DNA of 37,154 bases from Kitasatospora phosalacinea (GTDB lineage: Bacteria > Actinomycetota > Actinomycetes > Streptomycetales > Streptomycetaceae), in NCBI RefSeq assembly GCF_000716545.1, contig NZ_JNWZ01000069.1:1-37154 (forward strand). The letters run 5' to 3'. Position numbers and translations under genes: made by a program. The number at the start of each line of letters is the position of its first letter. Positions within the stretch are counted from its first letter, which is position 1. This document shows, piece after piece, positions 8,320 through 16,016 of this stretch. The notes under the pieces are model-generated. The model was given only the letters and a program-made list of their open reading frames with translations, ran no database searches and had not been told where the DNA came from.

Positions 8320-8891
8320 GGCAGCACCAGCGCGATCAGGTAGCGGACGGGGTCGGGCCCGGGGCAGTGGAACCCGGAGGTGCCGTGCAGCCGGTAGCGG
8401 AGGCAGTCGCCCGCGGCGAGGCGGTGCGCGGTGCCGTCCAGCTCCAGTTCCAGCGCGCCGTCCAGCACCCACAGGTGGTGTTCCAGGCCGGGGACGGGCG
8501 GGGCGGCGTAGGAGACCTCCGCGCCGGGCGGGAGGGTGCCCTCGACCAGTTCGGCGCGCAGCCCCGGGTGCGGGGGCGAGACCGAGCGGCGGGCGAAGCC
8601 GGTGGCCGGGTCGTGCCAGCGCGGCTGGTCGTCGGCGCGCAGCAGGCCGGGCGGCTCGGCCTCGACCTCGGCGAGCAGCCGGGAGGCGGTGCGGCCGTGC
8701 GCGGTGCAGAGCCGGCCGAGCTGGGCGGCGGTCGGGCTGAGCTCGGCGCGCTCCAGCCGGGAGAGCGTGGAGCGGCTGATGCCGCTGCGGCGGGCGAGCT
8801 CGTCCAGCGACCAGCCGCGGTCGGCGCGCAGCGCGGCGAGGCGGGCGGCCAGGCGGCGGCCCTCCTCGTCCGGGGGTTCGTCCTGTCCCAT
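8316..8891 (-). CDS. XRE family regulator with C-terminal cupin domain
   Basis: A 191-residue regulator: helix-turn-helix at about 12-66 (LAALRADRGWSLDELARRSG, then SRSTLSRLERAELSP) and a cupin barrel at about 95-190 (PGAEVSYAAPPVPGLEHHLWVLDGALELEL, then HRLAAGDCLRYRLHGTSGF). HTH-cupin proteins usually sense a small metabolite and control catabolic or acetyltransferase genes. It is the first gene of a two-gene operon with a GNAT enzyme. Its ATG lies inside a 23-bp near-palindrome, a strong sign of autorepression. Confidence 0.92.
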   Translation of the reverse strand: MGQDEPPDEEGRRLAARLAALRADRGWSLDELARRSGISRSTLSRLERAELSPTAAQLGRLCTAHGRTASRLLAEVEAEPPGLLRADDQPRWHDPATGFARRSVSPPHPGLRAELVEGTLPPGAEVSYAAPPVPGLEHHLWVLDGALELELDGTAHRLAAGDCLRYRLHGTSGFHCPGPDPVRYLIALVLP

Positions 8892-8913
8892 ATCCGGGAT
8901 GCTATCCCTGATA
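8891..8913. promoter_or_regulatory. Near-palindromic operator at the XRE-cupin start
   Basis: The pattern is TATC-N-GGGAT-N3-ATCCC-N-GATA, nine of ten arm positions symmetric. It begins at the A of the regulator's ATG and extends upstream, where a bound repressor would block transcription start or elongation. A second copy of the nonamer ATCCGGGAT occurs at 8951-8959, in front of SURF1. Confidence 0.6.
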
Positions 8914-8950
8914 CGGGACGCGGCGGAAGCGGGGCCGCCGACCCGCGGTC

Positions 8951-8959
8951 ATCCGGGAT
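8951..8959. promoter_or_regulatory. Second ATCCGGGAT element upstream of SURF1
   Basis: An exact copy of the nonamer at 8892-8900, itself a palindrome around a central G. It lies 24 bases before the SURF1 GTG, so the XRE-cupin protein may touch both divergent promoters. Confidence 0.4.
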
Positions 8960-8983
8960 GTCAGGAATGGTTACCTTGGTGGG

Positions 8984-9766
8984 GTGTACCGGTTCCTGCT
9001 CAGCCCGCGGTGGCTCGTCGGCACGGTCGTCGCGGTGGCGGCGGTCGCGGTCTGCCTGATGCTGGGCACCTGGCAGCTGGACCGCTTCGAGTCCCGGGTG
9101 TCGACCCACCAGGAGAACGGCCGGGCGGCGGCCGCGTCCGCCCGGGCCGAGGCGCAGCCGCTGGCGGCGGTGCTGCCGGACGGCGCGGCGAAGGTCGGCA
9201 CCGACACCGTCGGCCGGACGGTGCGGGTCACCGGCGCCTACGACGGCGCGCACCAACTGCTGGTGCCGGGCCGGACGGTGGACGGGCGGCAGGGCTACTA
9301 CGTGCTGACCCCGCTGGTCACCGACGGCGGCCGGGCGGTGGCCGTGGTGCGCGGCTGGGCGGCGGGCGAGCCCGGCGCGGCCCCGGGCGCGCCGGCCGGG
9401 CAGGTCAGCGTGACGGGCCGGCTCCAGGCCCCGGAGAACAGCGGCAGCGGCGGCGCGGTGGCGGGCGGCCTGCCCGCCGGACAGCTGGGCACGATCAGCC
9501 CGGCCACCCTGGTCAACGTGCTGCCGTACCCGGTGTACGACGGCTGGCTCGCGGCGGACGACGCCCCGGCCGGCCTGGCGTCGGTGCCCACGGTGCAGCC
9601 GCAGGGCGGGGACGGGCTGAGCCTGCGGGCGTTCCAGAACCTGGGCTACACCCTGGAGTGGTTCGTCTTCGCCGGGTTCGTGGTCTTCATGTGGTTCCGG
9701 CTGGTCCGCCGCGAGGCCGAGGCCGTCCAGGACCGGGCCCTCGGACTGGACCCGGTCCTGGACTGA
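8984..9766 (+). CDS. SURF1 family cytochrome oxidase assembly protein
   Basis: A 260-residue membrane protein of the SURF1/SHY1 family, which helps assemble aa3-type cytochrome c oxidase. Visible hallmarks are one N-terminal helix (about 10-29) followed by LGTWQLDRFESR, a domain facing the outside with VRVTGAYDGAHQLLVPGRTVDGRQGYYVLTPL and VVRGW, and a C-terminal helix (about 233-250) after FQNLGYTLEWFVF. GTG start, with GGTGGG just upstream. The divergent partner is the XRE-cupin regulator. It is convergent with the lipoprotein gene, with only 12 bases between stops. Confidence 0.9.
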   Translation: MYRFLLSPRWLVGTVVAVAAVAVCLMLGTWQLDRFESRVSTHQENGRAAAASARAEAQPLAAVLPDGAAKVGTDTVGRTVRVTGAYDGAHQLLVPGRTVDGRQGYYVLTPLVTDGGRAVAVVRGWAAGEPGAAPGAPAGQVSVTGRLQAPENSGSGGAVAGGLPAGQLGTISPATLVNVLPYPVYDGWLAADDAPAGLASVPTVQPQGGDGLSLRAFQNLGYTLEWFVFAGFVVFMWFRLVRREAEAVQDRALGLDPVLD

Positions 9767-9778
9767 CTCCCGGCGCCG

Positions 9779-10408
9779 TCAGCCCGTCTTCGAGGCGGAC
9801 GCGGACGGCGACGCCTTGCCGCCCGGCCCGGCGGAAGCGCTCGGACTCGGGCTGCCGCACGGCGCCGCGCCGGTCGCCCCGGCGCCGGCGGAGGGCCGCG
9901 GCGGGGCGGCGCTCGCCCCGGTGCCGGTCGGGCGGGGTGCGGGCGTGCCGGTGGCCGGGGTGGCCGCGGGCAGCGCGCTCGGGGCGGTGGCGCAGTCGTC
10001 GCCGAAGCCGCCGTCGACGAAGCCCGGCGCGGGCGAGGGGTTGCCGCAGTCGTCGACGTAGTCGTCGCTGCGGGTGGAGCCCGAGGTGCGGTGGTGGTAG
10101 TGGTGCACCACGGTGGTGCCGCCCCCGGTGTAGTGCGTCGTGCTGGAGCCCTGGCTGCCCGAACCGCCCGAGCTCTTGGAGCCCTTGGAGGTCCGGCTGC
10201 CGCTGGAGCCGCCCTTGGAGCCGCGCCCGCCGCTCTTGGCCAGCACGACGCTGCCGTCCCCGCCGGCGGCCAGCACGACCCCGGTGTCGGCCGCGGGGGC
10301 GCCCGCCGCCTGGACGCAGCCGTGGCTGTCGCCGTTCGACGAACAGCCGGCCGCCGTCAGCAGTACGGCGCCGACCGCGACGGCGGCCAGTGCGCTGCGT
10401 CCACCCAT
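9779..10408 (-). CDS. Ser/Gly/His-rich lipoprotein, unknown function
   Basis: A 209-residue exported protein. The signal peptide MGGRSALAAVAVGAVLLTAAGC ends in a lipobox with the cysteine at 22. The mature part is low-complexity: KSGGRGSKGGSSGSRTSKGS, then HYTGGGTTVVHHYHHRTSGS with a histidine cluster, an acidic DDYVDDCGNP and GFGDDCATAP with two cysteines, and a Pro/Ala/Ser-rich end. The His and Asp/Cys clusters might bind metal; this is a guess. It lies 34 bases downstream of the S9 peptidase gene on the same strand, with GAGGGGGAG before its ATG, so it is probably cotranscribed. No family recognised. Confidence 0.75.
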   Translation of the reverse strand: MGGRSALAAVAVGAVLLTAAGCSSNGDSHGCVQAAGAPAADTGVVLAAGGDGSVVLAKSGGRGSKGGSSGSRTSKGSKSSGGSGSQGSSTTHYTGGGTTVVHHYHHRTSGSTRSDDYVDDCGNPSPAPGFVDGGFGDDCATAPSALPAATPATGTPAPRPTGTGASAAPPRPSAGAGATGAAPCGSPSPSASAGPGGKASPSASASKTG

Positions 10409-10442
10409 CAGTTCTCCCCCTCGTCGGCCGGTCCTCCGCGGC

Positions 10443-12266
10443 TCACCGGACGGTGCCGGGTGCCAGGTGGCGCCGGACGAAGTCGATCTCCAGCCGGAGC
10501 TGCTTGATCCGCTCGTCGACGACCAGCGATCCGTGCCCGGCATCGTAGCGGTAGACCTCGTGGACCTTGCCGAGCTCCTCCAGCCTCCGGACGTAGTTGT
10601 CGACCTGCCGGATCGGGCAGCGCGGGTCGTTGACGCCGGCGCTGATGTACACCGGCGCCTTGACCCGCTCGACGTACGTCAGCGGGGAGGAGGCCCGCCA
10701 GCGCTCGGGGACCTCCTCGGGCGTGCCGCCGAACAGCGTGCGGTCCAGGGACTTCAGCGCCTCCATCTCGTCCTCGTACGCGGCCAGGTAGTCGCCGACC
10801 GGGACGGCGGCCAGGCCGAGCGTCCAGTGGTCGGGCTGGGTGCCGAGGCCGAGCAGGGTGAGGTAGCCGCCCCAGGAGCCGCCGGAGAGCACCAGCCGGT
10901 CCGGGTCGGCCAGGCCGGAGGAGACCGCCCACTCGCGGACCGCGCCGATGTCCTCCAGTTCGATCAGGCCGACGCGTTCGGTGAGCGCGTCGGTCCAGGC
11001 CCGCCCGTAGCCGGTGGAGCCGCGGTAGTTGACCCGGACGACGGCGAAGCCGTGGTCGAGCCAGGCGGCGGGCCCGGCGGCGAAGGAGTCGCTGTCGTGG
11101 TGGGTCGGGCCGCCGTGCACCTCGAACACCGTGGGGTGCGGGCCCTCGCCCGCCGGGCGCTGCACCAGGGCGTGCACCCGGCCGCCGGGGCCCTCCACCC
11201 AGACGTCCTCGACCGGCACCGAGCCGGGCGGGACGGAGCCGGGGGCGCGCAGCACCACCGCGCCGGAGGTGGAGCGCACCGCGGACGGCTCGGCGGCCGA
11301 GGACCAGAGGAACTCCACCGTGCCGTCGGGGCGGGCGGTGGCCCCGGCGACGGTGCCGCGCGGGGTGTCCAGCCTGGTCAGCTCGCCGCTCTCCAGGTCG
11401 TAGGAGAACAGCTCCGAGCGGGCCTCGTACTCGTGCTCGATCAGCAGCGAGCGGGCGTCCGGACGCCACTGCGCGGACAGGTCGCCGGGGAACGGGCGGC
11501 CCCGCTCGTCGCGCAGGACGAGTTCGGTCTCGGTGCCGGCCGCGACGTCCCACAGCATCGGCTCCCAGCGGCCGCCGCGCTGGTGGGCGACCAGCAGCCG
11601 GGTGTCGCCGTCGGCGGGCGCGAAGCCCAGGCAGGCGACGCCGCGCGGCTCGTCGCGGCCGGTGACCTCGTCGAGCTCGGCGACGGTGGCGCCGTCCGCC
11701 AGCCGCAGCACCCGGATCGCCGAGTGCATGGCGTCGCCGTGCTCGGTGTGGTCGACGGCCAGCAGGGCGCTGTCGTACGAGAGGTCGCCGACGCCGCCGT
11801 ACTCGGCGTGCCGGTAGACCACCTCGGGCCCGGCGGCGCCCGGGCGGCACAGGTACAGGGTGGTGCCCTCGTCGTCGGTGGAGGTGCCGACCACCACGGT
11901 GCCGTCGCGGCCGAGCGCCAGGCCCGCCGAGTAGGCGGCGGGCACGCCCGGGGCGGCCTCCTCGTCCGGGCCGCCGGCGAAGGGCTGGCGGCGCCAGACG
12001 CCGAACTCGTCGCCGTCGGTGTCGTCGAACCACCAGATCCACTGCCCGTCGGGGGAGAGTTCGGCGTCGGTGGTGCCGTTGGGGCGGTCGGTGACCCGGC
12101 GGTGCCGGTCGGTGGAGCGGTCCCACGCGTAGACCTCGTAGGTGCCGGTCGCGTTGGACACGTACAACGCCCGGTCGGGTGCCTCGTCCGCCCAGTCCGG
12201 CAGGGACACCCGTGCCGCCCGGAACCGCTGCTCCCACGCCGGGACGGCGTTCGTCTGCTCGTTCAT
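10443..12266 (-). CDS. S9 family prolyl oligopeptidase-like serine peptidase
   Basis: A 607-residue peptidase with an N-terminal beta-propeller (about 20-360, repeated WD-like turns such as ALYVSNATGTYEVYAWDR and ELSPDGQWIWWFDDTDGDEFGVW) and a C-terminal alpha/beta-hydrolase (about 365-607). The triad is complete: S464 in GGSWGGY, D547 in GVNDPRC, and H578 in DAGHGS. No signal peptide, so it is probably cytosolic and acts on oligopeptides. The ATG at 12266 was chosen because upstream in-frame sequence is low-complexity Arg/Pro. The SD (GGATGAG) is weak. A Ser/Gly/His-rich lipoprotein follows. Confidence 0.9.
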   Translation of the reverse strand: MNEQTNAVPAWEQRFRAARVSLPDWADEAPDRALYVSNATGTYEVYAWDRSTDRHRRVTDRPNGTTDAELSPDGQWIWWFDDTDGDEFGVWRRQPFAGGPDEEAAPGVPAAYSAGLALGRDGTVVVGTSTDDEGTTLYLCRPGAAGPEVVYRHAEYGGVGDLSYDSALLAVDHTEHGDAMHSAIRVLRLADGATVAELDEVTGRDEPRGVACLGFAPADGDTRLLVAHQRGGRWEPMLWDVAAGTETELVLRDERGRPFPGDLSAQWRPDARSLLIEHEYEARSELFSYDLESGELTRLDTPRGTVAGATARPDGTVEFLWSSAAEPSAVRSTSGAVVLRAPGSVPPGSVPVEDVWVEGPGGRVHALVQRPAGEGPHPTVFEVHGGPTHHDSDSFAAGPAAWLDHGFAVVRVNYRGSTGYGRAWTDALTERVGLIELEDIGAVREWAVSSGLADPDRLVLSGGSWGGYLTLLGLGTQPDHWTLGLAAVPVGDYLAAYEDEMEALKSLDRTLFGGTPEEVPERWRASSPLTYVERVKAPVYISAGVNDPRCPIRQVDNYVRRLEELGKVHEVYRYDAGHGSLVVDERIKQLRLEIDFVRRHLAPGTVR

Positions 12267-12429
12267 GCGCTCATCCAACCCGATGGCGGGGGGTGATCGG
12301 AACGGGCGGGACGGGGGCGGGGAGGGGGCGCGGGGCGGGTGCGGACACGGAGCCGGTGCGGTGCGGCCGCTGACGGGACATCGACGGTAACGTAACAAAT
12401 ACGGACATAATGACCGGAGGAGTCCTGCC

Positions 12430-12972
12430 GTGACCGTCCCCGCGCCCCCGTTCGACCGGCTCGACGCACACGAACTCGCCCAGGCTCTGGGCCTGGTCGA
12501 GGAGATCGAGCAGTACCTGGCCGGGCTGCCCGCGCCCGTGCCCCCGCCGCCCCCGCCGGCGAACCCGCACGGCGGCTTCCGGCAGCCCTGGAACCACGGC
12601 CACCCGCTGCCCCGCCGCTCGCTGCTGGACCTGCTGGCCCGCCGCCCGGCCCGCCCGGTGGAGGTCACCGTCGCCGGACACCTGCGGCTGACCTCCCGCT
12701 ACCTCGCCGAGGCCGGCTGGACGCAGGGCGCGCTGTGGGACGCCCGCGGCCGGGTCTGCCTGCTGGGCGCGCAGGCCGCCGTGCTGGCGCACGGCTACGG
12801 CACCGCGTACACGGTGCGCCGGGCCCGCGCCCAGGTGATGGAGGTGCTGCACACCACCGGACGCGCCGTGCCCTCCCCCGACGTGTGGAACGACCGCCCC
12901 GGCCGCCGGCAGGCCGAGGTGCACGCCCTGCTGGACCGGGCCGGGGCCCGGGCCCGGCTGCTCGGGATCTGA
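12430..12972 (+). CDS. DUF6197-like protein
   Basis: A 180-residue protein with an N-terminal helix (LDAHELAQALGLVEEIEQYL), a polyproline hinge (LPAPVPPPPPPAN), and a C-terminal domain with LTSRYLAEAGWTQGALWDARGRVCLLGA and WNDRPGRRQAEVHALLDRA. The GW-QGAL-D-GRVCLLGA and WND-PGR-EV patterns are those of DUF6197, small actinobacterial proteins of unknown function. GTG start with GGAGGAG seven bases upstream. The 160 bases before it contain an A/T-rich island (12388-12411) likely to carry the promoter. It is divergent from the S9 peptidase. Confidence 0.75.
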   Translation: MTVPAPPFDRLDAHELAQALGLVEEIEQYLAGLPAPVPPPPPPANPHGGFRQPWNHGHPLPRRSLLDLLARRPARPVEVTVAGHLRLTSRYLAEAGWTQGALWDARGRVCLLGAQAAVLAHGYGTAYTVRRARAQVMEVLHTTGRAVPSPDVWNDRPGRRQAEVHALLDRAGARARLLGI

Positions 12973-13028
12973 CGGCCCGGGATCCGAGGGACGGCCCGGG
13001 ATCCGACGGCCCGGGATCCGACGGCTCC
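12971..13028. repeat. Short tandem repeat GACGGCCCGGGATCC
   Basis: Three exact copies of GACGGCCCGGGATCC start at 12971, 12990 and 13005, with a fourth partial copy at 13020. Spacing is 19, 15 and 15 bases. The array fills the gap between two convergent genes, and each unit contains a CCCGGG/GGATCC self-complementary core, so it may fold and help terminate. Confidence 0.75.
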
Positions 13029-13059
13029 GGGGCCGTCAGCCCCCGGGGCGCGGCTCCGT

Positions 13060-13875
13060 TCAGGCCGGGACGGACGCGGTGAGCGCGGCCAGCCGCTCGG
13101 CGGTCACCGAGCCCGGCTCGACGGTGTACACCACCAGCAGCAGCCCGGGCTCGCCGGGCGGGGCGAGCGTCTCGTAGCCGAAGTCCAGCTCCCCGGCGCG
13201 CGGGTGCAGCAGCAGCTTGCGCCCGGACGTCTTCTCCCGGACGCCGTGCCGGGCCCACAGCTCGGCGAACAGCGGGCTGCCGGCCGTCAGGTCGGCTACC
13301 AGCGCGGCCAGTTCGGGGTCGTCGGGGTGCCGGGCCGCGTCCAGCCGCAGGTAGGCGACCGTCTCGGCGGCGACCCGCTCGAACTCCGGGTACAGCCGGC
13401 CGCCGCTCTCGGTGAGGAAGGCGTGCCGGGCCATGTTCCGCTCGGCGGGCGGCAGTCCGGAGAAGCCGATCACCGCGTCGGCCGGGGCGTTCCAGGCCAG
13501 CACGTCCATGCACCGGCCGAGCACGAACACCGGCGTGGCCACCGAGTCCAGCACCAGCCGCAGCCCGGGCCTGATCCGCCGCGGCGTGCGCCGGTAGGTG
13601 TCGCGCGGCGGGCGGGCCAGGTCGTGCAGGTGGCCGCGCTCGGTGGCGTCCAGCCGCAGCACCCGGGCCACCGCGTCCAGCACCTCCGCGGAGACGCCGT
13701 CGCCCCGGCCCTGTTCGAGCCGCACGTAGTAGTCGACGCTCACCCCGGCCAGCCGCGCGACCTCCTCCCGCCGCAGGCCGGGCACCCGGCGGCGGCGGCC
13801 CAGCTCGGGCAGGCCCACGTCGGACGGCTGGATGCGGGCGCGGCGCTGTCGCAGGAACTCCCCCAGTTCGCTCAT
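13060..13875 (-). CDS. Helix-turn-helix regulator with MmyB-like domain
   Basis: A 271-residue regulator. The HTH region (about 1-75) has MSELGEFLRQRRARIQPSDVG, the motif RRRRVPGLRREEVARLAGVS and YYVRLEQGR. The C-terminal MmyB-type ligand-binding domain (about 95-265) has LDSVATPVFVLGRCMDVLAWN and ERNMARHAFLTE, ending in HPRAGELDFGYETL and VVYTVEPGS. These proteins are very common in streptomycetes and usually lie divergent from the oxidoreductase gene they control, as here with the SDR gene at 14034. ATG 13875 is chosen because MSELGEFLRQRR is the normal family start. Confidence 0.92.
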   Translation of the reverse strand: MSELGEFLRQRRARIQPSDVGLPELGRRRRVPGLRREEVARLAGVSVDYYVRLEQGRGDGVSAEVLDAVARVLRLDATERGHLHDLARPPRDTYRRTPRRIRPGLRLVLDSVATPVFVLGRCMDVLAWNAPADAVIGFSGLPPAERNMARHAFLTESGGRLYPEFERVAAETVAYLRLDAARHPDDPELAALVADLTAGSPLFAELWARHGVREKTSGRKLLLHPRAGELDFGYETLAPPGEPGLLLVVYTVEPGSVTAERLAALTASVPA

Positions 13876-13918
13876 GGCGTCGACGATACGGCGCCCGCCG
13901 CGAAGGTGGTTCTCCCGG

Positions 13919-13943
13919 ACCCAGGAAAACCCCGGCACTGGGT
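13919..13943. promoter_or_regulatory. Inverted repeat between MmyB-type regulator and SDR genes
   Basis: ACCCAG (13919-13924) and CTGGGT (13938-13943) form a perfect 6-bp inverted repeat with a 13-base spacer in the 158-base divergent intergenic region. It is a candidate operator for the regulator. The arms are short, so chance is possible. Confidence 0.35.
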
Positions 13944-14033
13944 AGGGCCGCCGCCGGCGAACAGACTCGTACCCGTCAGCAGGAAGCGGGCCGCGGAACG
14001 CGGGACCCGCGGCGAACGAGGAGAGCGATTCCC

Positions 14034-14792
14034 ATGGGCTACCCCACCCTGAACACCCGGACCGCCGTCGTCACCGGTGCCGCCAGCGGCATGGGCGAGG
14101 CCGTCGCCCGGCAGCTGGTCGCCGACGGCGCCCGGGTCGCGCTGCTGGCCCGCCGGGCCGGCCGGCTCGCCGAACTGGCCGCCGAACTCGGCCCGAACGC
14201 GCTCGCGGTGCCCGCCGACGTCACCGACCAGACCTCCGTCGACGCCGCCCGTGAGCTCGTCCACGAGACCTTCGGCCGGGTCGACCTGCTGGTCAACTCG
14301 GCCGGGGTGATGCTGCCCAACCCGATCGACGACGGTCGGATCGACGAGTGGTCCCGCATGATCGACACCAACGTGACCGGCGCGCTGCGGATGATCCGCG
14401 CCTTCGGCCCCGACCTGGTCGAGGCCGCCGCGACCGGCGCCACCGCCGACCTGGTGGACGTCTCCTCGATCGGCGCGCACGTGGTCTTCCCCAACTACGC
14501 GGTGTACGGCGCCACCAAGGCCGCGCTGACCCAGCTCTCGGCCGCGCTGCGCAGCGAGTACGGCCCGCGCGACGTCCGGGTCACCAACATCGAGCCCGGC
14601 CTGACCGACACCGAGCTGGGCACCCACATCGACAACCCGGCGCTCGGCCCGGGCGGCCAGCTCGGCGCGATGTTCGACGCGATCGGCCCGCTGGCCGCCG
14701 CCGACATCGCCGACCTGGTCGCCTACGCGGTCAGCCGTCCCCGGCACGTGAACCTGCGCCAGCTGGTGGTGCTGCCGACCCGTCAGGCCTGA
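14034..14792 (+). CDS. Short-chain dehydrogenase/reductase (SDR)
   Basis: A 252-residue classical SDR, NAD(P)-dependent. Cofactor motif TGAASGMG (14-21), NSAG after DLLV, catalytic S145 in VDVSSIG, and Y158/K162 in YGATK are all present, and the length is normal. Substrate unknown; paralogues act on small carbonyls. The ATG has GAGGAGAG upstream. It is divergent from the MmyB-type regulator, which probably represses it. Its stop codon is the first part of a tandem repeat that fills the space to the next gene. Confidence 0.93.
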   Translation: MGYPTLNTRTAVVTGAASGMGEAVARQLVADGARVALLARRAGRLAELAAELGPNALAVPADVTDQTSVDAARELVHETFGRVDLLVNSAGVMLPNPIDDGRIDEWSRMIDTNVTGALRMIRAFGPDLVEAAATGATADLVDVSSIGAHVVFPNYAVYGATKAALTQLSAALRSEYGPRDVRVTNIEPGLTDTELGTHIDNPALGPGGQLGAMFDAIGPLAAADIADLVAYAVSRPRHVNLRQLVVLPTRQA

Positions 14793-14884
14793 CCCGCCGA
14801 CCTGACCCGCCGGACCTGACCCGCTGACCTGACCCGTCGTCGGCCTGGCCCGTCGTCGACCTGGCCCGTCGTCGACCCGGCCCA
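14788..14884. repeat. Degenerate tandem repeat array after the SDR gene
   Basis: About four units of CCTGACCCGCCGA (13 bases, slightly varied) are followed by three units of CCTGGCCCGTCGTCGA (16 bases). The first unit includes the SDR stop codon TGA. The array fills nearly the whole gap between the convergent SDR and the sigma-partner gene. Confidence 0.7.
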
Positions 14885-14915
14885 GGCTGCCCGGCTCCGG
14901 GGACCCGGCGGGGCG

Positions 14916-16016
14916 TCAGGGCGTGGCGCTCGGCGAGGCCTGGACGGGCCGGGTCTGGTCGAGCTCCGGGCCGGTCCAGTAGACGGCGCCACCGCAGCCC
15001 ACCGGCAGCGTGGTGCCGACCGGCGCTCCCGCGGCGCCCTGGTCGGGCGCGTAGCCGAGGGCGAAGACCTCGGCCGTCGGACTTCCGGCGCCCGCCCCGG
15101 AACTCGGCTCCGCGGTCGGGGTCGGATCGGCCTCGACGGAAGCCGGCGTCGGCCCCGGCGCGGCGTCGGCGGGGCCCATCGCGGCGGCGCTGTCCCCCGC
15201 GCTGGGCTGCTGCGACCCGCCCGCGCCGGTGGGCGACTCGGAGGCGGTCGGGCAGCGGGCCGGCACCCAGGCGAACCGCACCAGGTAGGAGCCGCCCGGG
15301 CCGAGCAGCACCTCGGCGGGCAGCGCCGCCGGGTCGGGCAGCGAGCCGGCCGGGTCGCCGGCGGTGTGCGCGAGCAGTTGGACGCCGGTCGCGCCGGCCC
15401 CCAGGGCGAGCCTGCCGGGGCCGGTCACCCGACAGGCCCGGCCGGCGGTGTTGGTCAGCCTGAACCAGCCGTACACCTCGCCGTCGGCCGGGTCGGCGGT
15501 GGCCTGCTCGGCGGCGGCCCGGCCGAGGTCGGTGCGGGAGCACACCGGGGCGGCGACGAGCGGGGCGCCCGGCGTGCCGGTCGCGGACGGGCTCGCGGAC
15601 GCCTCCGGGCTGGGCGCCGCCGACCCGGCGGACGGTGTCCCGGCGTAGGTGTGCGGGTGCCCGGTGCGGCCGCCGGGGGTCTTCACCTGGCTGGCGCCCT
15701 GGCTGGGCGCGGCCTGCCCGCCGGTCGGGTCGCCGGACAGGTCGAACGGCCCGGTGGCGTTCACCACCGGCAGCGCGGCGATGGCGGCGGCCAGCACCAC
15801 GGCCCCGCCCAGGGCCCGTCGGCGGACGGCGCGTCGGCGCGGCACGGCGGCGCGCAGCCGGGGCAGCGCGCCGGGCTCGGGTTCGACGGCGGCGACGGCA
15901 CGGTGCAGCCGGGCGCGCAGCAGTTCCTCGGTCAGCGGGCCGGGCGGTCCCTCGTCGAGGTGCCCCGCGCCGCCCGACGGTCCCTCGCCGGGGCGGTCGG
16001 TCCGGCCCTCAGTCAT
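14916..16016 (-). CDS. Membrane-anchored protein cotranscribed with ECF sigma factor (DUF4232-like)
   Basis: A 366-residue single-pass protein: a cytosolic part of about 67 residues with LTEELLRARLHRAVAAVEPEPGALPRLRAAVPRRR, one helix (about 68-86, ALGGAVVLAAAIAALPVV), a Ser/Pro/Ala-rich stalk, and an outer domain resembling DUF4232 (VCSRTDLG, GEVYGWFRLTNTAGRACRVTGPGRLAL, FAWVPARCPT, VGCGGAVYW). Four cysteines could form two disulfides. Its ATG lies eight bases inside the sigma gene, so they are coupled. Position and topology suit an anti-sigma or sensor role, but the usual zinc anti-sigma motif (HxxxCxxC) is absent, so this is inference. Confidence 0.75.
   Translation of the reverse strand: MTEGRTDRPGEGPSGGAGHLDEGPPGPLTEELLRARLHRAVAAVEPEPGALPRLRAAVPRRRAVRRRALGGAVVLAAAIAALPVVNATGPFDLSGDPTGGQAAPSQGASQVKTPGGRTGHPHTYAGTPSAGSAAPSPEASASPSATGTPGAPLVAAPVCSRTDLGRAAAEQATADPADGEVYGWFRLTNTAGRACRVTGPGRLALGAGATGVQLLAHTAGDPAGSLPDPAALPAEVLLGPGGSYLVRFAWVPARCPTASESPTGAGGSQQPSAGDSAAAMGPADAAPGPTPASVEADPTPTAEPSSGAGAGSPTAEVFALGYAPDQGAAGAPVGTTLPVGCGGAVYWTGPELDQTRPVQASPSATP

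Noticed and set aside
12381..12411. TCGACG and CATAAT as a promoter for the DUF6197 gene
   Set aside because: Spacing is 19 bases and the start would fall inside the ribosome-binding site, which makes it unlikely.
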